64,000 nucleotides of DNA from Ciona intestinalis (GCF_000224145.3 NC_020175.2:2862690-2926689); one strand, 5' to 3'; shown: positions 21,651-33,411, counted from the stretch's first letter. Translations and numbers: made by a program. The notes: generated by a model not told the origin, from the sequence alone.

Positions 21651-24349
21651 TTATACCTGAATAACAGTAGTCTGAGCAGGTTGCTTTTTCTTCCATGGAA
21701 GTTTTGACCTTATGTTAGCCATAAATTTTCTAAAGTCATTATCACGAACACTGTATATCCCAACATTTATAACACTGTGAAAAAACAAAAATTATTTATA
21801 TATATACAATGTGTTTGTTTTGTTTAATCTTAGATTAATACAAGTTAATACAATAATGGATTATATAAATCAGAATTGTACGTAAAATACCTGTTGAGCA
21901 TGATTGTGTAGTAGCATGTCAGATACCCTATTACAGAACACCCATCAACAAACACTAGTATGTACAAGACCAGCATTGGCACTGTCATTTTAAGTATAAG
22001 TGGTTTTTAATTAAGTTCCAAATAGTACATAGACAGATATTATATTCCTACTTACTTAAACTAAGTATGAAACCAAACTCCATCATAAGTAAAGTTTTGT
22101 AAGCTGTCTTTTCTCGTTTGAACAAAATATCATTCACTTTTTGAACTGAAGTTCTTTTAAATGTTTTCCCTCTTTTGTAAACAACAAATCCAGTAGCAAT
22201 TGTGAAGAATGTCTTTGAAAACAGTATGTGTTGATATTTTAAATTCTCTACAATATATTTCTGGGCATTCTGGTTTGCTAAGACTATTTGAAAGAAAACA
22301 AAACTTCAAAGAAAACAGATAGGTTGATGGTATTGTAGTGATCGACGTGTGAAAGCGGGCGATAAGAATGTTACCGTTGTAATTCCACGCTTACCGATGT
22401 TGTATGTTTACTGGTTTAATGATATTGTGTGAGTCCACGTACCGATATTGCCTGACAACGGAAACTGTCACAATTTCCTAGCTGTTTCCTAATTAAGATG
22501 CGTGGCTGCTGGCAGGATTTATCGTTGTAAATTGTGTGTGAACTATGCTCAATACCCAGACATTGTATCTGTAGTTACGTTATGTGTGACTGGCGGTAAG
22601 CCTGGAGGCTGACGTGTTCCCTTCTTCTCACAACTCTCGTCTGTATAAAAGATGGCTGCGCCATGTTTCGGCACGCATTGAGCCGTAAATTCTGCTATCG
22701 TTATCGTATCGTTACGTCACTGTCAAGTTACTAATAAAGGAGTATTAAGTGTTGATCTGGTTCCAATTGATCGGTGATTAAACGAGGTACAGCATCTAGT
22801 ACGCGCGAAGAGGAGTACGATAGGACCAGACCCAACAGTATGTATTTATGGGTATTTACAGTTATAAGCTTGTGTGCAAAAGTTACCGAAAAAGTTTTAT
22901 ATACTATACACTGCTTACCGTGATAGAGAACAACAGCAGCAAAGTACATATGCTCGTGACCATTAGAGTCATAAAATCTTGAATACTGTTAACATTGCTA
23001 GGTGAGGATAGGTACAGAAACACCATTGGTGAGTATCCAAAGTCATAATTTGACTCCAAAATTACTATACGAAAAAGGTTGCATTTAGGAAGCTTGTTTA
23101 TGTTTTTTTATAATATTTAAACACTAATTACCTGGAAAAATAGCTTCTGTCATAATTAATATCCACACAATGAGTAAATTCCAATGTGGACGCCTTGATG
23201 AAGCCACCTTGTACTTTAATGGCCACTTGATTGCATAAAAACGATTGTAACTTAAATATAACAGATGGTCAAATGGAGCTATTAATGTGAGCATGTAGAA
23301 AGTGCAACCGATGGCAGCTCCAGGTGTGGCCCATGTTTGAAGGAAGTTCATATTTATTTGTAGTGGTGTCGAGTATAAGGTTTTTATGGCATTGGGAATG
23401 GAAATGGAAACCAATTGCAATCCTAAAATTCATTTTATAAAAGCAATAGAAAGAAAGTTTTATTAAACACAGTGAAATTTATATTTAAGTTAGGTGTAAG
23501 AGGTTTTAGGACTTGATTTATCTTACCAACAAATAGGTCGGACATTGCAAATGACGTTTAATGTAATTAAATTTGCTAAACTGTTGAAAGCAATCTTATT
23601 AAACACAGTGAAATTTATATTTAAAGTCAGGTATAGGAAGTATTTAATGATTTGATTCATCTTACCAACAAATAGGTCTGACATTGCTAATGACATTTTA
23701 ATGTAATCTGCTCTCATTCGGAAAATCCTTGGTTTGTGAAATACAGATGCAATGACAAGAGTGTTAGCAAAAAAGTTTGCAGTTGCCAGTACAACCATGT
23801 ACAATATTATAAGGTAGAAACCATATTGCCTAAAAAGTAAACTGTTTAATAAATCGAAAAATTGTTTGTGTTGTTACGCTTTAGCCAAGTTATCATTGTG
23901 CATTATTTTACATATATTAGTATGTCAGATATTTATACACTGTTTACAACATAATCTTCAAAGGATTTGGTTTAGTTTTTGAATATGGTAATTACTATGA
24001 GCTACACGCCTACCCCTACACAATATAATTTATTAAAACATATTTAAATAATGACGAGCTACTATTACTATTGTGTTGTACTGCTGTAATTTATGCTAAC
24101 AAATCTGCTACAGTTTAATCCGCTTTAAAAACAAAAGTTAGTCACAGCTCTGTTGACTTTGAAATTCTCTTTCTCAACTTACCTGCATGTAGGGCATGAT
24201 AACAGCACTGTGTGGTTGCTACAAACTACGGTAGTTTCAACATCACAAAACAATGTCCAATTCATAAGGTTCAACACATTTGAAGAATTAGATGTATCAC
24301 TTTTTACATTATCAATGATAAGGTTGTATGGAACAAATTCTTCTTCCAT
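21651..24349 (-). CDS. class-A-like seven-transmembrane receptor, gene 1 of a tandem pair
   Basis: Seven exons: 24183-24349, 23666-23829, 23132-23422, 22919-23064, 22056-22212, 21891-21981, 21651-21774; all phases agree, 379 residues. Exon 1 is an extracellular N-terminus with NSS, NWT and NHT glycosylation sites and several Cys. Exon 2 holds TM1 and TM2 (YIKMSLAMSDLFV, the usual L-x-x-x-D). Exon 3 holds TM3-TM4: the DRY position reads YNR, followed by FYAIKWPL. Exon 4 covers ECL2 and TM5, exon 5 the basic third inner loop and start of TM6, exon 6 TM6-TM7, exon 7 SVINVGIYSVRDNDFRKF, where NPxxY is NVGIY. The C-tail is short and basic. I cannot name a ligand or family. Intron 4 holds a solo LTR; intron 2 a decayed duplicate of the exon 2 end. 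Confidence 0.85.
22335..22837. mobile_element. solo LTR of an LTR retrotransposon
   Basis: 503 bp beginning TGTAGTGATC and ending ACCCAACA (TGT...ACA), flanked on both sides by GTAT (22331-22334 and 22838-22841) as a 4-bp target duplication. Plus-strand promoter-like GTCTGTATAAAAGATGG near 22640 and poly(A) signal AATAAA near 22732 fit an LTR. It is GC-richer than its surroundings and lies in intron 4 of the first GPCR gene. No internal retroelement genes are present. Confidence 0.75.
23451..23576 (-). pseudogene. decayed duplicate of GPCR gene 1 exon 2 end plus intron
   Basis: About 80% alike to 23587-23714: AAACACAGTGAAATTTATAT, then ACTTGATTTATCTTACCAAC. The exon-derived part lacks a base relative to the real exon, so it would shift the frame, although its donor is intact. 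Confidence 0.7.
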
Positions 24350-25901
24350 TGCAATAATGCCTCTGTCCTCTGCTTTAATTGTTACATTGAATTAACGTTA
24401 CTGCAATGTCTTAAAATTATATCAAATGAAATGAAACTGCATTTCTATATTGGTCTTTTTTTATTTTATGACACGTAGTATGAATCATATGAATCTAATT
24501 TATTTCTCTATCCTCCCCAAGTTTTTTAAATAAGTTCTCCACCCTCCCCAAGTTTTTAAATAAAGAGAATTTATTTTAGTTGTAGTGCTAATGCCTGATT
24601 TAGTACCATTCAAAATCGAGACCTATTTAAGGATCTACTCAACATTTAAAACTATTGTAATATTTAAATCTAGTTACCACTTCTAACTTCCTAATTATCT
24701 ATGAGAGGTATCTCATACATTCTAACATCAACCTTTAATAAATCCAATCTGTTTTAAGACTGATCGCTATGTGTGACCTAAAATTAATATTGGCTACATT
24801 TTTGTTTTTATTGGAAATTATTGCGTTTTTTCACACCTTTTTACATCACACATATTATCTTCAGTGGTACAGATGGCTAATCTTTTATAAGCTAACATTT
24901 ACTCTCATCGGTGTATCACTAATACGTGCCAACACGTTGAATTTTTTTATCTCAACAGTTGATGGTAAACAACAGGTCTATGACAAACATTAATTTTTGT
25001 AATGTTGAATTCATTGAAACAGTGAAAAAAATATTTAATTGTTTTAATTGTGCTGCTTTTTGTAGATGGTAACCGGTAAACAATGACATGCAATTTGGCA
25101 AATTTAATAATCTTGTTAATTGTGAAAGATTCCAAAATCACATTTTTTTCTTTCTTTCTAGCAGTGTTTTTTTCAAAGTTAAGTGATGAACAAGACTTAA
25201 TGAATGACAGTTGCATATTTACCAATTGTTCAATCATTTTTTCAATTGGTTAAATAATTAAACTTAATCTATAAATTATTAAAATGATTTATCAGTGTGA
25301 AGATGTGTATAACAAACGAAAAAATCATTTGTATGCCCTCAGTTTTGTTTACTAAGATTATATCTGTTTACTATTTTAGTGTAATTTTCTTAACACATAT
25401 TTATTATTTACCTACCTAAAAATTCTTAAAATGACTCATCAGTGTGAAGATGTGTTAAATTAACAAATAATAAATTATTTGCCTTTAGTTTTGTTTCCTG
25501 AGGTTATCTGTTTGTAATGTAATCTTAGCACATATTTACCTACCTCATCTAACAGATGTTAAAAATTATGATTCAAACCCTCTTCAGGTAATACTTAATC
25601 AAATCCTTTTTCTGCAGGTAAACATAGTTATCTTTACTTGATAGTAATTTATAAAGCAGGTTGTTCTAAAATTTTTATTGCTAACTAATAATCCACCCAA
25701 AATTTGAAAAATATGTGACCGAAGAGACAAAATAAAAGTCATTCATTCAAATATTATTTTTCATAGTTTTACACTTTCTTGGATATTTTTTTACGACTAT
25801 GGTGTGTTCAAGCTTAGATATATAACTTATGCAAGTGTTTCATTTATTTTGCACCCACAGAAAACACTTTAAATACATTCTTAAATGTCCTGTGTTCATC
25901 T
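24350..25901. other. intergenic between the two GPCR genes
   Basis: No gene supported. Two imperfect direct repeats: CCTCCCCAAGTTTTT doubled at about 24510-24560, and a segment at about 25275-25400 (ATCAGTGTGAAGATGTGT, TCAGTTTTGTTT, ATCTGTTT, ACACATATTTA) repeated at 25430-25545. Confidence 0.5.
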
Positions 25902-28611
25902 TTAACCAGTTGTTGGTGGCGAAGCTTTGAAAAGTTTGCTTCTCCCACAAACTTTGGTGATAAATGTTCGAAACTCTTCGTCCCTTGTACTGTAGATCAG
26001 TACGTTTACCAGGCTGTGAACATTACAGTATATTAGCGTTAATGCGGGACTTCATCGGCCAACGCCATAGTGATTTGAGCCTTTGTTGCTGCCAATTTAG
26101 TGCGAGCGTGTACGCCGTACGGCAATAAGACATTAAACGATTAACAGTCCTAAAATCTACCAATTGAATGAATGTAACTTACATTATTCTCGCATGGCCG
26201 GAAAACGACAGTCGTTATAACATGGGTTTATTACCTCGTGCCAGCCTACGAGTTACCGGGTATTTTGTGGGTAAATATTATTTTTTATATTTTAATTGCT
26301 TGGTCAAAAACGTTTAGGTCGAATTTGGTAGAATTGGCCATTATTTAAGAGTGAGAGAAATGTGGTTGTTGTACCTGTTAAACATCTTCATGTAGATACA
26401 TATTAGCAGAGCACTCTTTGCCGCCTTCCCCGTGTAGAAAAGTCCAAACCAAACAAAAATTGGACCTGAAAATAGTTTGCATTATTAAATTTTACCAAAA
26501 AAAAGTTGAAAACTTCCTTGAAACTGTATATTTATGTGATGGTGGGATATGAAATACGAACGTGTTTGACTTGTTTGTTTGGATATTTGGAGCGGAAATC
26601 GGTTACTAGATACAGCCGCAAATATATTATGGTAGGACCGGGGAAGATAGGACACCTTCAGCACATTTTGTCCAAATAAAATGGAAAGAGTGAAGAGACA
26701 ATAAAATAAATGTATGTTCTATCTCCCCCAACCTACTGTATATATAGTGGGATGGGACACCTTTTCCTTTTCATACGGTTTTCTCGTCCCGCTTGGTAGT
26801 AAACAAAAAACATTCAAAGAAATATAAAACCGTATCCTTACGAGTCTAATAGACCGTTATTATTTGTTTAAAACATGGTCAGGATGTTTGGATATTACGT
26901 GCTAAAGGTGTCTCATCTTCCCCCACACCACTATACCACTGCTAACATAGAACACTAATCTAAAAAAAAAGCGAACGCAGCTAAAACGTCATGGAAAATG
27001 ATTTGTAAAATGTGATTTGCCTACTTAATGTGATTGAGAATCCGAAATCCATAAGCAATAAATTTTTCAGGACAACAATGTCTCGTTTGTTTAAGCATCT
27101 GGTAACAGTACTGGATTGCGCAATATCGCCGCGGTTGTGGCGAGCTCTCAGTACGAAGAAGCTGGACAACACATTAAAGGAGGACTGCAAAGAACGCACA
27201 TATCGTTGTTGTAAACATACTGTATAGCTATCACAAAATTCGACAAATTTCGTACGGAATAATTACATACGACAGGTTTTTCTGAATTGAATAAATAAAT
27301 GACACTTTACTGTCCTTACGTGAAGAAACAATTCAATAAAAAGCATAATGCGGGTGTCGTTTTCAGACACCTAGTACGGTTGCAATTTATTACAATTTTA
27401 TTTTTATTCGTGACTTTATAGGCGGCTGCATTTTTGCATATTTTTTGTTTTTTCTGACATCTTGGACAACCCATTAGTGACCACTGGGTTAGAACAAGAC
27501 TCACAAATACGCCCTTACTGCGGTCATACGTTCCGATGCCAACGAACCATGCCACAACAATAAAACCAATATTTTTTTCTTACCATGCTTATGTACGACA
27601 GTGATAGAATTATGAGACTGACAGCAACTATGCCGAAGTCCGTTGACGTTGTTGCAACAGTGTGTGGAAGATAGAGAAACACATGCGGTGTATAACCGCA
27701 TTGAAACACTTGGGGAAACCAAGCTGTTGTAATACAAAACTGTTTATCTTCACTTCTAAGACATACTAATATGTTATTCCAATTACCAGCAGCTTGAACT
27801 AGTATACGAAAAATACATTGTATGGTTATGCTTGCTTTGCGCTTAACCTTCTGGTACGGTAGTTTTTACCTGCGTATGATGCAGCAACCGTTGCACAGAT
27901 CCACACTAAGCATATTTTTAAAGCAACATATTTCTTCCCTTGAGTCCTGGTGTATAGCGGCCACTTTATCACAGCGAAAAACGTGTAACTCAACAGCGTC
28001 AGGTTGAACAGTGGTGCAGTAATGGTTAACATGAAGAAGCAACCAGCTACAAACGCATCAGGGCTTAAGAATCTTTTGAGATATTCGGTGTAGATTTGCT
28101 CCGGAGTGGAGTACATTGACCATACCACGTTTGGAATAGTGATAGCTACGATTTGTATGCCTGTTGTTCAAAAAATGTGAAGGAAAGAGGTGTTTGTAGA
28201 ATCGTCTATATAGTCTTAATTCAAAATTGATCAAAACTGAAAAAATAGTGTTACCGGACAAGAAATCCGCTGCAGCTAGTGATGCTTTGATGTAATCAAG
28301 AGTTGTCGATCGTTTTCGAGATTTGGTCAACACCGAAGCAATAACAAGACCATTACCCACAAGAATAAGCGTTGCCAGAAGTGAAACCATTACAATGAAT
28401 CCAATGAAAATAGCAGGTCTAAATAACAAACTTAATTACTTCGCAAGTTTAACGTGAGACCCACATGCGTGCTTAGAACAATTACTGGTTTTATATGTTA
28501 ATATAAATTTATTACCTGCATGATTGACAAGTAAAAAGCTCCACGTCAGCACACACAGCGTTCACGTCATCGTTACAAAATGTGACGGGTGAGGTAATGT
28601 TATTTTCCAAC
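25902..28611 (-). CDS. class-A-like seven-transmembrane receptor, gene 2 of the pair (5' end not found)
   Basis: Exons: 28516-28611, 28255-28418, 27870-28160, 27584-27723, 27025-27184, 26375-26465, 25902-26013; phases agree through the stop. Exons 2, 3 and 6 have the same lengths as in gene 1 (164, 291, 91). TM1 has GNGLVIASVL, TM2 SLAAADFL. The TM3 end reads SYTFFAVIKWPL, so the DRY arginine is replaced (YTF). TM7 reads SLVNVLIYSTRDEEF, NVLIY in place of NPxxY. The exon at 28516-28611 is part of a Cys-rich N-terminus with NNIT; it opens in phase 2, so an earlier exon with the ATG is missing from my model. The same exon exists again at 29962-30057 in a duplicated block, so the first exon may lie beyond it. 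Confidence 0.8.
26162..26290 (-). mobile_element. SINE, 3' half
   Basis: TGAATGAATGTAACTTACAT, GGCCGGAAAACGACAGTCG, CTACGAGTTACCGGG; in the last intron of GPCR gene 2. Confidence 0.8.
26625..26742 (+). mobile_element. MITE copy, centre deleted
   Basis: TATGGTAGGACCGGGGAAGA to TCTCCCCCAACCTACTG. Confidence 0.65.
26748..26934 (-). mobile_element. MITE copy
   Basis: TATAGTGGGATGGGACACC to CTTCCCCCACACCACTA; starts within 10 bases of the previous copy. Confidence 0.8.
27425..27515 (-). mobile_element. SINE fragment
   Basis: TTGGACAACCCATTAGTGAC and CACTGGGTTAGAACAAG, the middle of the element in reverse. Confidence 0.6.
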
Positions 28612-29865
28612 CTAAAATATAGTTACGCTATTGTTTAATGAGTAAACAAATCTATATATTTATTTAATTAACGCCACCGGCAGTATGACCAATCGTTAGG
28701 CTCTAGTTAAGGTATAGTACGATGGTGTAACAAAGTGGTTAGCGCGCCTGCCTGTAACCCAGGGGTAATAACTTCAAGGCTCGTCACTGCTATCATTGTA
28801 GGCATACTCGTCATTTGGAAGAAACTTGACGGCAACGGCTCCACCCCAGTTATCACTAACAAGTTGTTCAAATTATCAGCCATACATAAAAAAGAAAAAA
28901 AAATCACGCACAAAATTACATACGTGGTAACTCGTATAAGCTGGCACGAGGTGTATAAAACAGAACACCCGTGTTTTAATGACTGTAATATTTCGTCCAC
29001 GCGAGGATGAAGCAAGTTACATTCATTCACAATAAAAATTTTTATAAACGCAAGCAGTACCAAAGCATAAAATCGTTATTAACTTGGTAAATGAATACTT
29101 ATATACGTTAAAAAAAAACCTTTATACCCAAAACATCGCAACTGTTTGTTTTATTAAACATACGAAAAATGTACCTATTGAAATGCATTCAAGTTTGTTA
29201 CACTTTTCCTGTAATCTTACCTTGAATTCGAATAATTACTGTAAGCAACAGTGTTCATGTTTGTCATTTTCTTAGTTCTATAATTTCTAAAGATTGTATA
29301 CCTTAAAGCTTATGTATAACTTTTAATTTCATATCGTAAATTTAAACACTGTTGTATCTCTATGGGACTTTACTAAGAATGAGGTAACTTTTTATTAACC
29401 TTATTCCTTATGTGACCTCTACAATACATAATTTCGGACCCTGAAGTGTATACGTTTACTCCTACGTCTGGCGGTTACTGCTTACGTTCTTTTACTGGTC
29501 TCACAAAACATCTAACCCTTAACTTGTGCTAGTTAACATTATTACAACTTGTGATGTGTTTAACTATTTGATATTTATTTGAAGTCGATATTTTTGACAT
29601 GCCGCACGACCAAATGCTTGAAGGCGTAAATAAATCTATTTGCTTTTTTAGTCAGCCTTGCCAGATGCTAGCCATTGCTCAAATAACTCACAACAAGACA
29701 GCACAACCCTAATGATTAAGCACGTTTCGTTATTAGCTATATTTGTAATGTAGCTTTTAGGTATACAAACGAAGCTCAAAGGTACCGATTACTGGGTTAC
29801 AAACGGTTCCCTGGCACGTTAAAGTTTACTTTGCTCGCGAGAATAGCAATCATTAAATATATCAT
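28469..29865. repeat. segmental duplication, copy A (matches 29916-31527)
   Basis: Carries GPCR gene 2 exon 28516-28611, a full SINE and flanking sequence to the assembly gap. Copy B differs by few substitutions, a MITE insertion and a 35-bp tandem duplication. Confidence 0.9.
28720..29025 (+). mobile_element. SINE, full length
   Basis: tRNA-like head with A-box TGGTTAGCGCGCCTGCCTG and B-box-like TTCAAGGCTCG, middle CCCAGTTATCACTAACAAG, body GGTAACTCGTATAAGCTGGC, tail TTACATTCATTCA. Confidence 0.85.
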
Positions 29866-29915
29866 NNNNNNNNNNNNNNNNNNNNNNNNNNNNNNNNNNN
29901 NNNNNNNNNNNNNNN
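29866..29915. other. assembly gap (50 N)
   Basis: Lies exactly between copies A and B of the duplication, so the junction and true copy number are uncertain. Confidence 1.
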
Positions 29916-29961
29916 TACTTAGAACTATTACTGTTTTTTTATGTTGATATAAATTTATTAC

Positions 29962-30057
29962 CTGCATGATTGACAAGCAAAAAGCTCCACGTCAGCACAC
30001 ACAGCGTTCACGTCATCGTTACAAAATGTCACGGGTGACGTAATGTTATTTTCCAAC
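29962..30057 (-). pseudogene. duplicate of GPCR gene 2 N-terminal exon
   Basis: 96 bp, open in the same frame and with intact acceptor (TTGTAG) and donor (GCAG|GTAATA). It differs from 28516-28611 by a few bases, one changing Thr to Ala near the end. No other receptor exons follow on this copy, so it is either an orphan exon or an alternative upstream exon. Confidence 0.65.
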
Positions 30058-30152
30058 CTACAATATAGTTACGCTATTGTTTAATGAGCAAACAAATCTA
30101 TATCTTTATTTAATTAACGCCACCGGCAGTATGACCAATCGTTAGGCTCCAG

Positions 30153-30467
30153 TTACGATGGTGTAACAAAGTGGTTAGCGCGCCTGCCTGCAACCCAGGG
30201 GTAATAACTTCAAGGCTCGTCACTGCTATCATTGTTAGGCATACTTGTTATAAGGAAGAAACTTAACGGCAACGGCTCCACCCCAGTTATCACTAACAAG
30301 TTGTTCAAATTATCAGCCATACGTAAAAAGAAGGGAAAAATCACGCACAAAATTACATACGTGGTAACTCGTATAAGCTGGCACGAGGTGTATAAAACAG
30401 AACACCCGTGTTTTAATGACTGTAATTTTTCGTCCACGCGAGGATAATGCAAGTTACATTCATTCAC
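30153..30467 (+). mobile_element. SINE, full length (duplicate of 28720-29025)
   Basis: Same sequence as the copy A element with minor changes, so it was duplicated with the block rather than inserted anew. Confidence 0.85.
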
Positions 30468-30542
30468 AACAAAAATTTATATAAACGCAAGCAGTACTAA
30501 AGCATAAAATCGTTATTAACTTTGTAAGTGAATACTTATATA

Positions 30543-30735
30543 TAGTAGAGTGGGGGAAGATGGGACACCTTTGACACAGAATAACTAATTATCCTGATCC
30601 TGTTTTAAACAACTAACGACGGTCTATGGGAGCCGTTAGGATAAAGTTTTATAAAAAATCATTAAATGTTTGTTTACTACCAAATTGGAGGAGAAAATAG
30701 ATTGAAAAGGTGTCCCATCTTCCCCCACCCTACTA
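30543..30735 (+). mobile_element. MITE copy with a visible empty site
   Basis: 193 bp, TAGTAGAGTGGGGGAAGATG to CTTCCCCCACCCTACTA. Copy A has the uninterrupted ACTTATATACGTTAAAA at the same place, so insertion is at TA or TATA. Confidence 0.95.
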
Positions 30736-31799
30736 TACGTTAAAAAAACCTTTATACCCAAAACATCACAACTGTTTGTTTTATTTAACATACGAAAAAT
30801 GTACCAATTGAAATGCTCTCAAGTTTGTTACACTTTTCCTGTAATCTTACCTTGAATTCGAATAATTACTGTAAGCAACAGTGTTCATGTTTGTCATTTT
30901 CTTAGTTCTATAATTTCTAAAGATTGTATACCTTAAAGCTTATGTATAACTTTTAATTTCATATCGTAAATTTAAACACTGTTGTATCTCTATGGGACTT
31001 TACTAAGAATGAGGTAACTTTTTATTAACCTTATTCCTTATGTGGCCTCTACAATACATAATTTCGAACTCTGAAGTGTATACGTTTACTCCTACGTCTG
31101 GCGGTTACTGCTTACGTTTACTCCTACGTCTGGCGGTTACTGCTTACGTTCTTTTACTGGTCTCTCGAAACATCTAACCCTTAACTTGTGCTAGTTAACA
31201 TTATTACAACTTGTGATGTGTTTAACTATTTGATATTCATTTGAAGTCGATATTTTTGACATGCCGCACGACCAAATGCTTGAAGGCGTAAATAAATCTA
31301 TTTGCTTTTTTAGTCAGCCTTGCCAGATGCTAGCCATTGCTCAAATAACTCACAACAAGACAGCACAACCCTAATGATTAAGCACGTTTCGTTATTAGCT
31401 ATATTTGTAATGTAGCTTTTAGGTATACAAACGAAGCTCAAAGGTACCGATTACTGGGTTACAAACGGTTCCCTGGCGCGTTAAAGTTTACTTTGCTCGC
31501 GAGAATAGCAATCATTAAATATATCATTGATTTGGCGATTTTATACATCATGGGTTATATAAACAACTAAAACAATATTTTTTTGTGAATGAATGTAGCT
31601 CTATGCTTGTACGGCAGTCGACATAACGCACCTTAGGCAAGATACTTAATCGTATATTTGCTACAACGCTGTGGTAGGTAATGGGTTGCTCACATATTCT
31701 ACTCTTGGTTAAGAGGGCTGGTGCAATAAGCCATAGCCACGTACACATGCTTTCGTTAAGCTAATATGTCGCGAGTGCTGGTATATTATGATACACTCG

Positions 31800-31905
31800 C
31801 AATAATTAATCAATTAATCCATTTTATCCAAGTGTAGAGAAAAGAAACGGCAGTCGTAATAACATGGGTGTTGTGTTTCATACACCTTGTACCCGCTTTC
31901 GAGGT
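31800..31905 (-). mobile_element. SINE part, fused to half a MITE
   Basis: AACGGCAGTCGTAATAACATG, GTTTCATACACCTTGTACCC; joins a MITE half at about 31906-32029 ending CTTTCCCCATCCTACTA. Confidence 0.65.
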
Positions 31906-32208
31906 TAAAAAATAAAAAACCGTATTCTCGCGCCTGCCATATACGGTTGTTAATTGTTTAAAACACGATCACGAGGTATGGATAATATGATTGTGCTAAA
32001 AGTCTCCCGTCTTTCCCCATCCTACTATATAAAGAAATCGTGCTCCTTAAAATTTGGCTCATTACTCGCTACACTATTTTTTGTGATAATCTCCTTAAAA
32101 GGTAAACGGTAGGACACAGAGATCTATACAATAGGAAACACAACTTATTGTAATGCAAGATGGTTTATTTATATTGTTAACCAAATTTCCACATCTTTGT
32201 TCGTGCAT

Positions 32209-32794
32209 TTATTCAAGGAAAGCAGATAAATCAATACCATCCGAGGCTACAACAGAAACAAATAATTTTTTGTGAATAAATGTAACTCTATATGCTTGTG
32301 CGGCGGGGAAACGACAGACGAAATAAAGCACCTTAGGCCAAATATTTAACGGTATTTGCTACAACCTAGTGGTTGGTAATGGGTTGTTCACATATTGCTA
32401 ATTATTCCAAAGAACCAAGACACCCATCTAAATATTCCCGCTAAGTTACTCGAGTAACGACGGTCTACGGTATCAGGTGAATGTTTCCTATAACATTATA
32501 GCAGGAAAGACATCCTACACTGAACCGGTGCCAATAACATAACATATTATTTGCTGCGTAAATCGGTTAATAACAAACATTGTTTAAATGCAAACAAATC
32601 ATCATTTACGACGTACCTGGTTTGAATGGCGTATAAAACCACACGGAATGGGGATAGATTCTGATGATTCTGCGTCTAGAACTAGACCAGATACCATCAT
32701 ACTTGCTTGGCGGAAAAATGGCACTAGCATTTGTTGTATCGATGAGGACGAGGGGTCCGACGACAAGCAAGAGGAGAAGCGCTGACTTATTCAT
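32209..32794 (-). CDS. small secreted peptide precursor, copy B
   Basis: Two coding exons, 32617-32794 and 32209-32246, 71 residues. The ATG at 32794 follows directly on an acceptor (TTCTTTTTGTAG), and an upstream exon ending near 32851 with donor GTGAGT is 5' leader. Residues 1-18 (MNKSALLLLLVVGPLVLI) are a clear signal peptide, cleavage likely near TTNAS. The mature part has no Cys, an RRR stretch at 40-42 that could be a prohormone-convertase site, then VWFYTP and a C-terminus ASDGIDLSAFLE from the second exon. Donor CAG|GTACGT and acceptor GTTGTAG are strong; AATAAA overlaps the stop. I recognise no family. Its tandem copy at 35855-36440 has the same structure and 16 amino-acid changes, all downstream of residue 18. 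Function unknown; a signalling, recognition or host-defence peptide is possible. Confidence 0.7.
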
Positions 32795-33039
32795 CTACAA
32801 AAAGAAATCTTAGTCTTAAAACACGAGTAAAACAAACAACCACTCACTTTGCTGCCTTCTGAATGAAGAGATGATTCCGTACCAGAACTCGACGCCTTTT
32901 ATTACGTGTGTACTGGTTATTAAACGCGTTAACATTTCCAAAACGGTTAGGCTTTAGAAGAAGCAGTTTTGTTCTTCTACGAAATCTAAAAGGTTTTCGC
33001 AGTTCGAGCACATTTGATTTCATGTTTTTCACAACACAT

Positions 33040-33195
33040 GGGTTGTCCAAATTATCAGTCATGCTTAAAAAGTCAATCACCCACAAAGTTACATGTGTGA
33101 TAACTCATAACCTGACACGAGTGTGCTATGAAATGAACAGCCGGGGTATAACTATACTGTCGTTGGCCGCCACGTCAATCATTCATATTCAGCAA
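33040..33195 (+). mobile_element. SINE, 3' half
   Basis: GGGTTGTCCAAATTATCAGTC, AATCACCCACAAAGTTACATG, GATAACTCATAACCTG; overlaps the leader region of the peptide gene on the other strand. Confidence 0.7.
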
Positions 33196-33411
33196 TGTGG
33201 CATTCAAGTTAACGGTATAGTTAGTCAGAACCATCACGGGAAGTAATCATTGAGACATCGCGTGATCGTTTCAGTGAAATCTGTCTGCATTGGATGAACA
33301 AAGTTGTTTTAATGAAGAAGGCTGGTGCAACAAGCTATAGTCACGTACACACGCTTTCGTTAATCCAATACGTCGCGTGTGCTGGTAGTATAATACACTC
33401 GCAATAGTGAA

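Larger units (their letters stand above)
29916..31527. repeat. segmental duplication, copy B of 28469-29865
   Basis: Same order of exon, SINE and flank as copy A. A complete MITE at 30543-30735 is present here and absent in A; a 35-bp unit (CTACGTCTGGCGGTTACTG core) is doubled at about 31079-31150. Confidence 0.9.

Noticed and set aside
31548-31748. 66-codon minus frame, repeated at 35193-35393
   Set aside because: Contains SINE-derived sequence, and the two copies show no sign of constraint.
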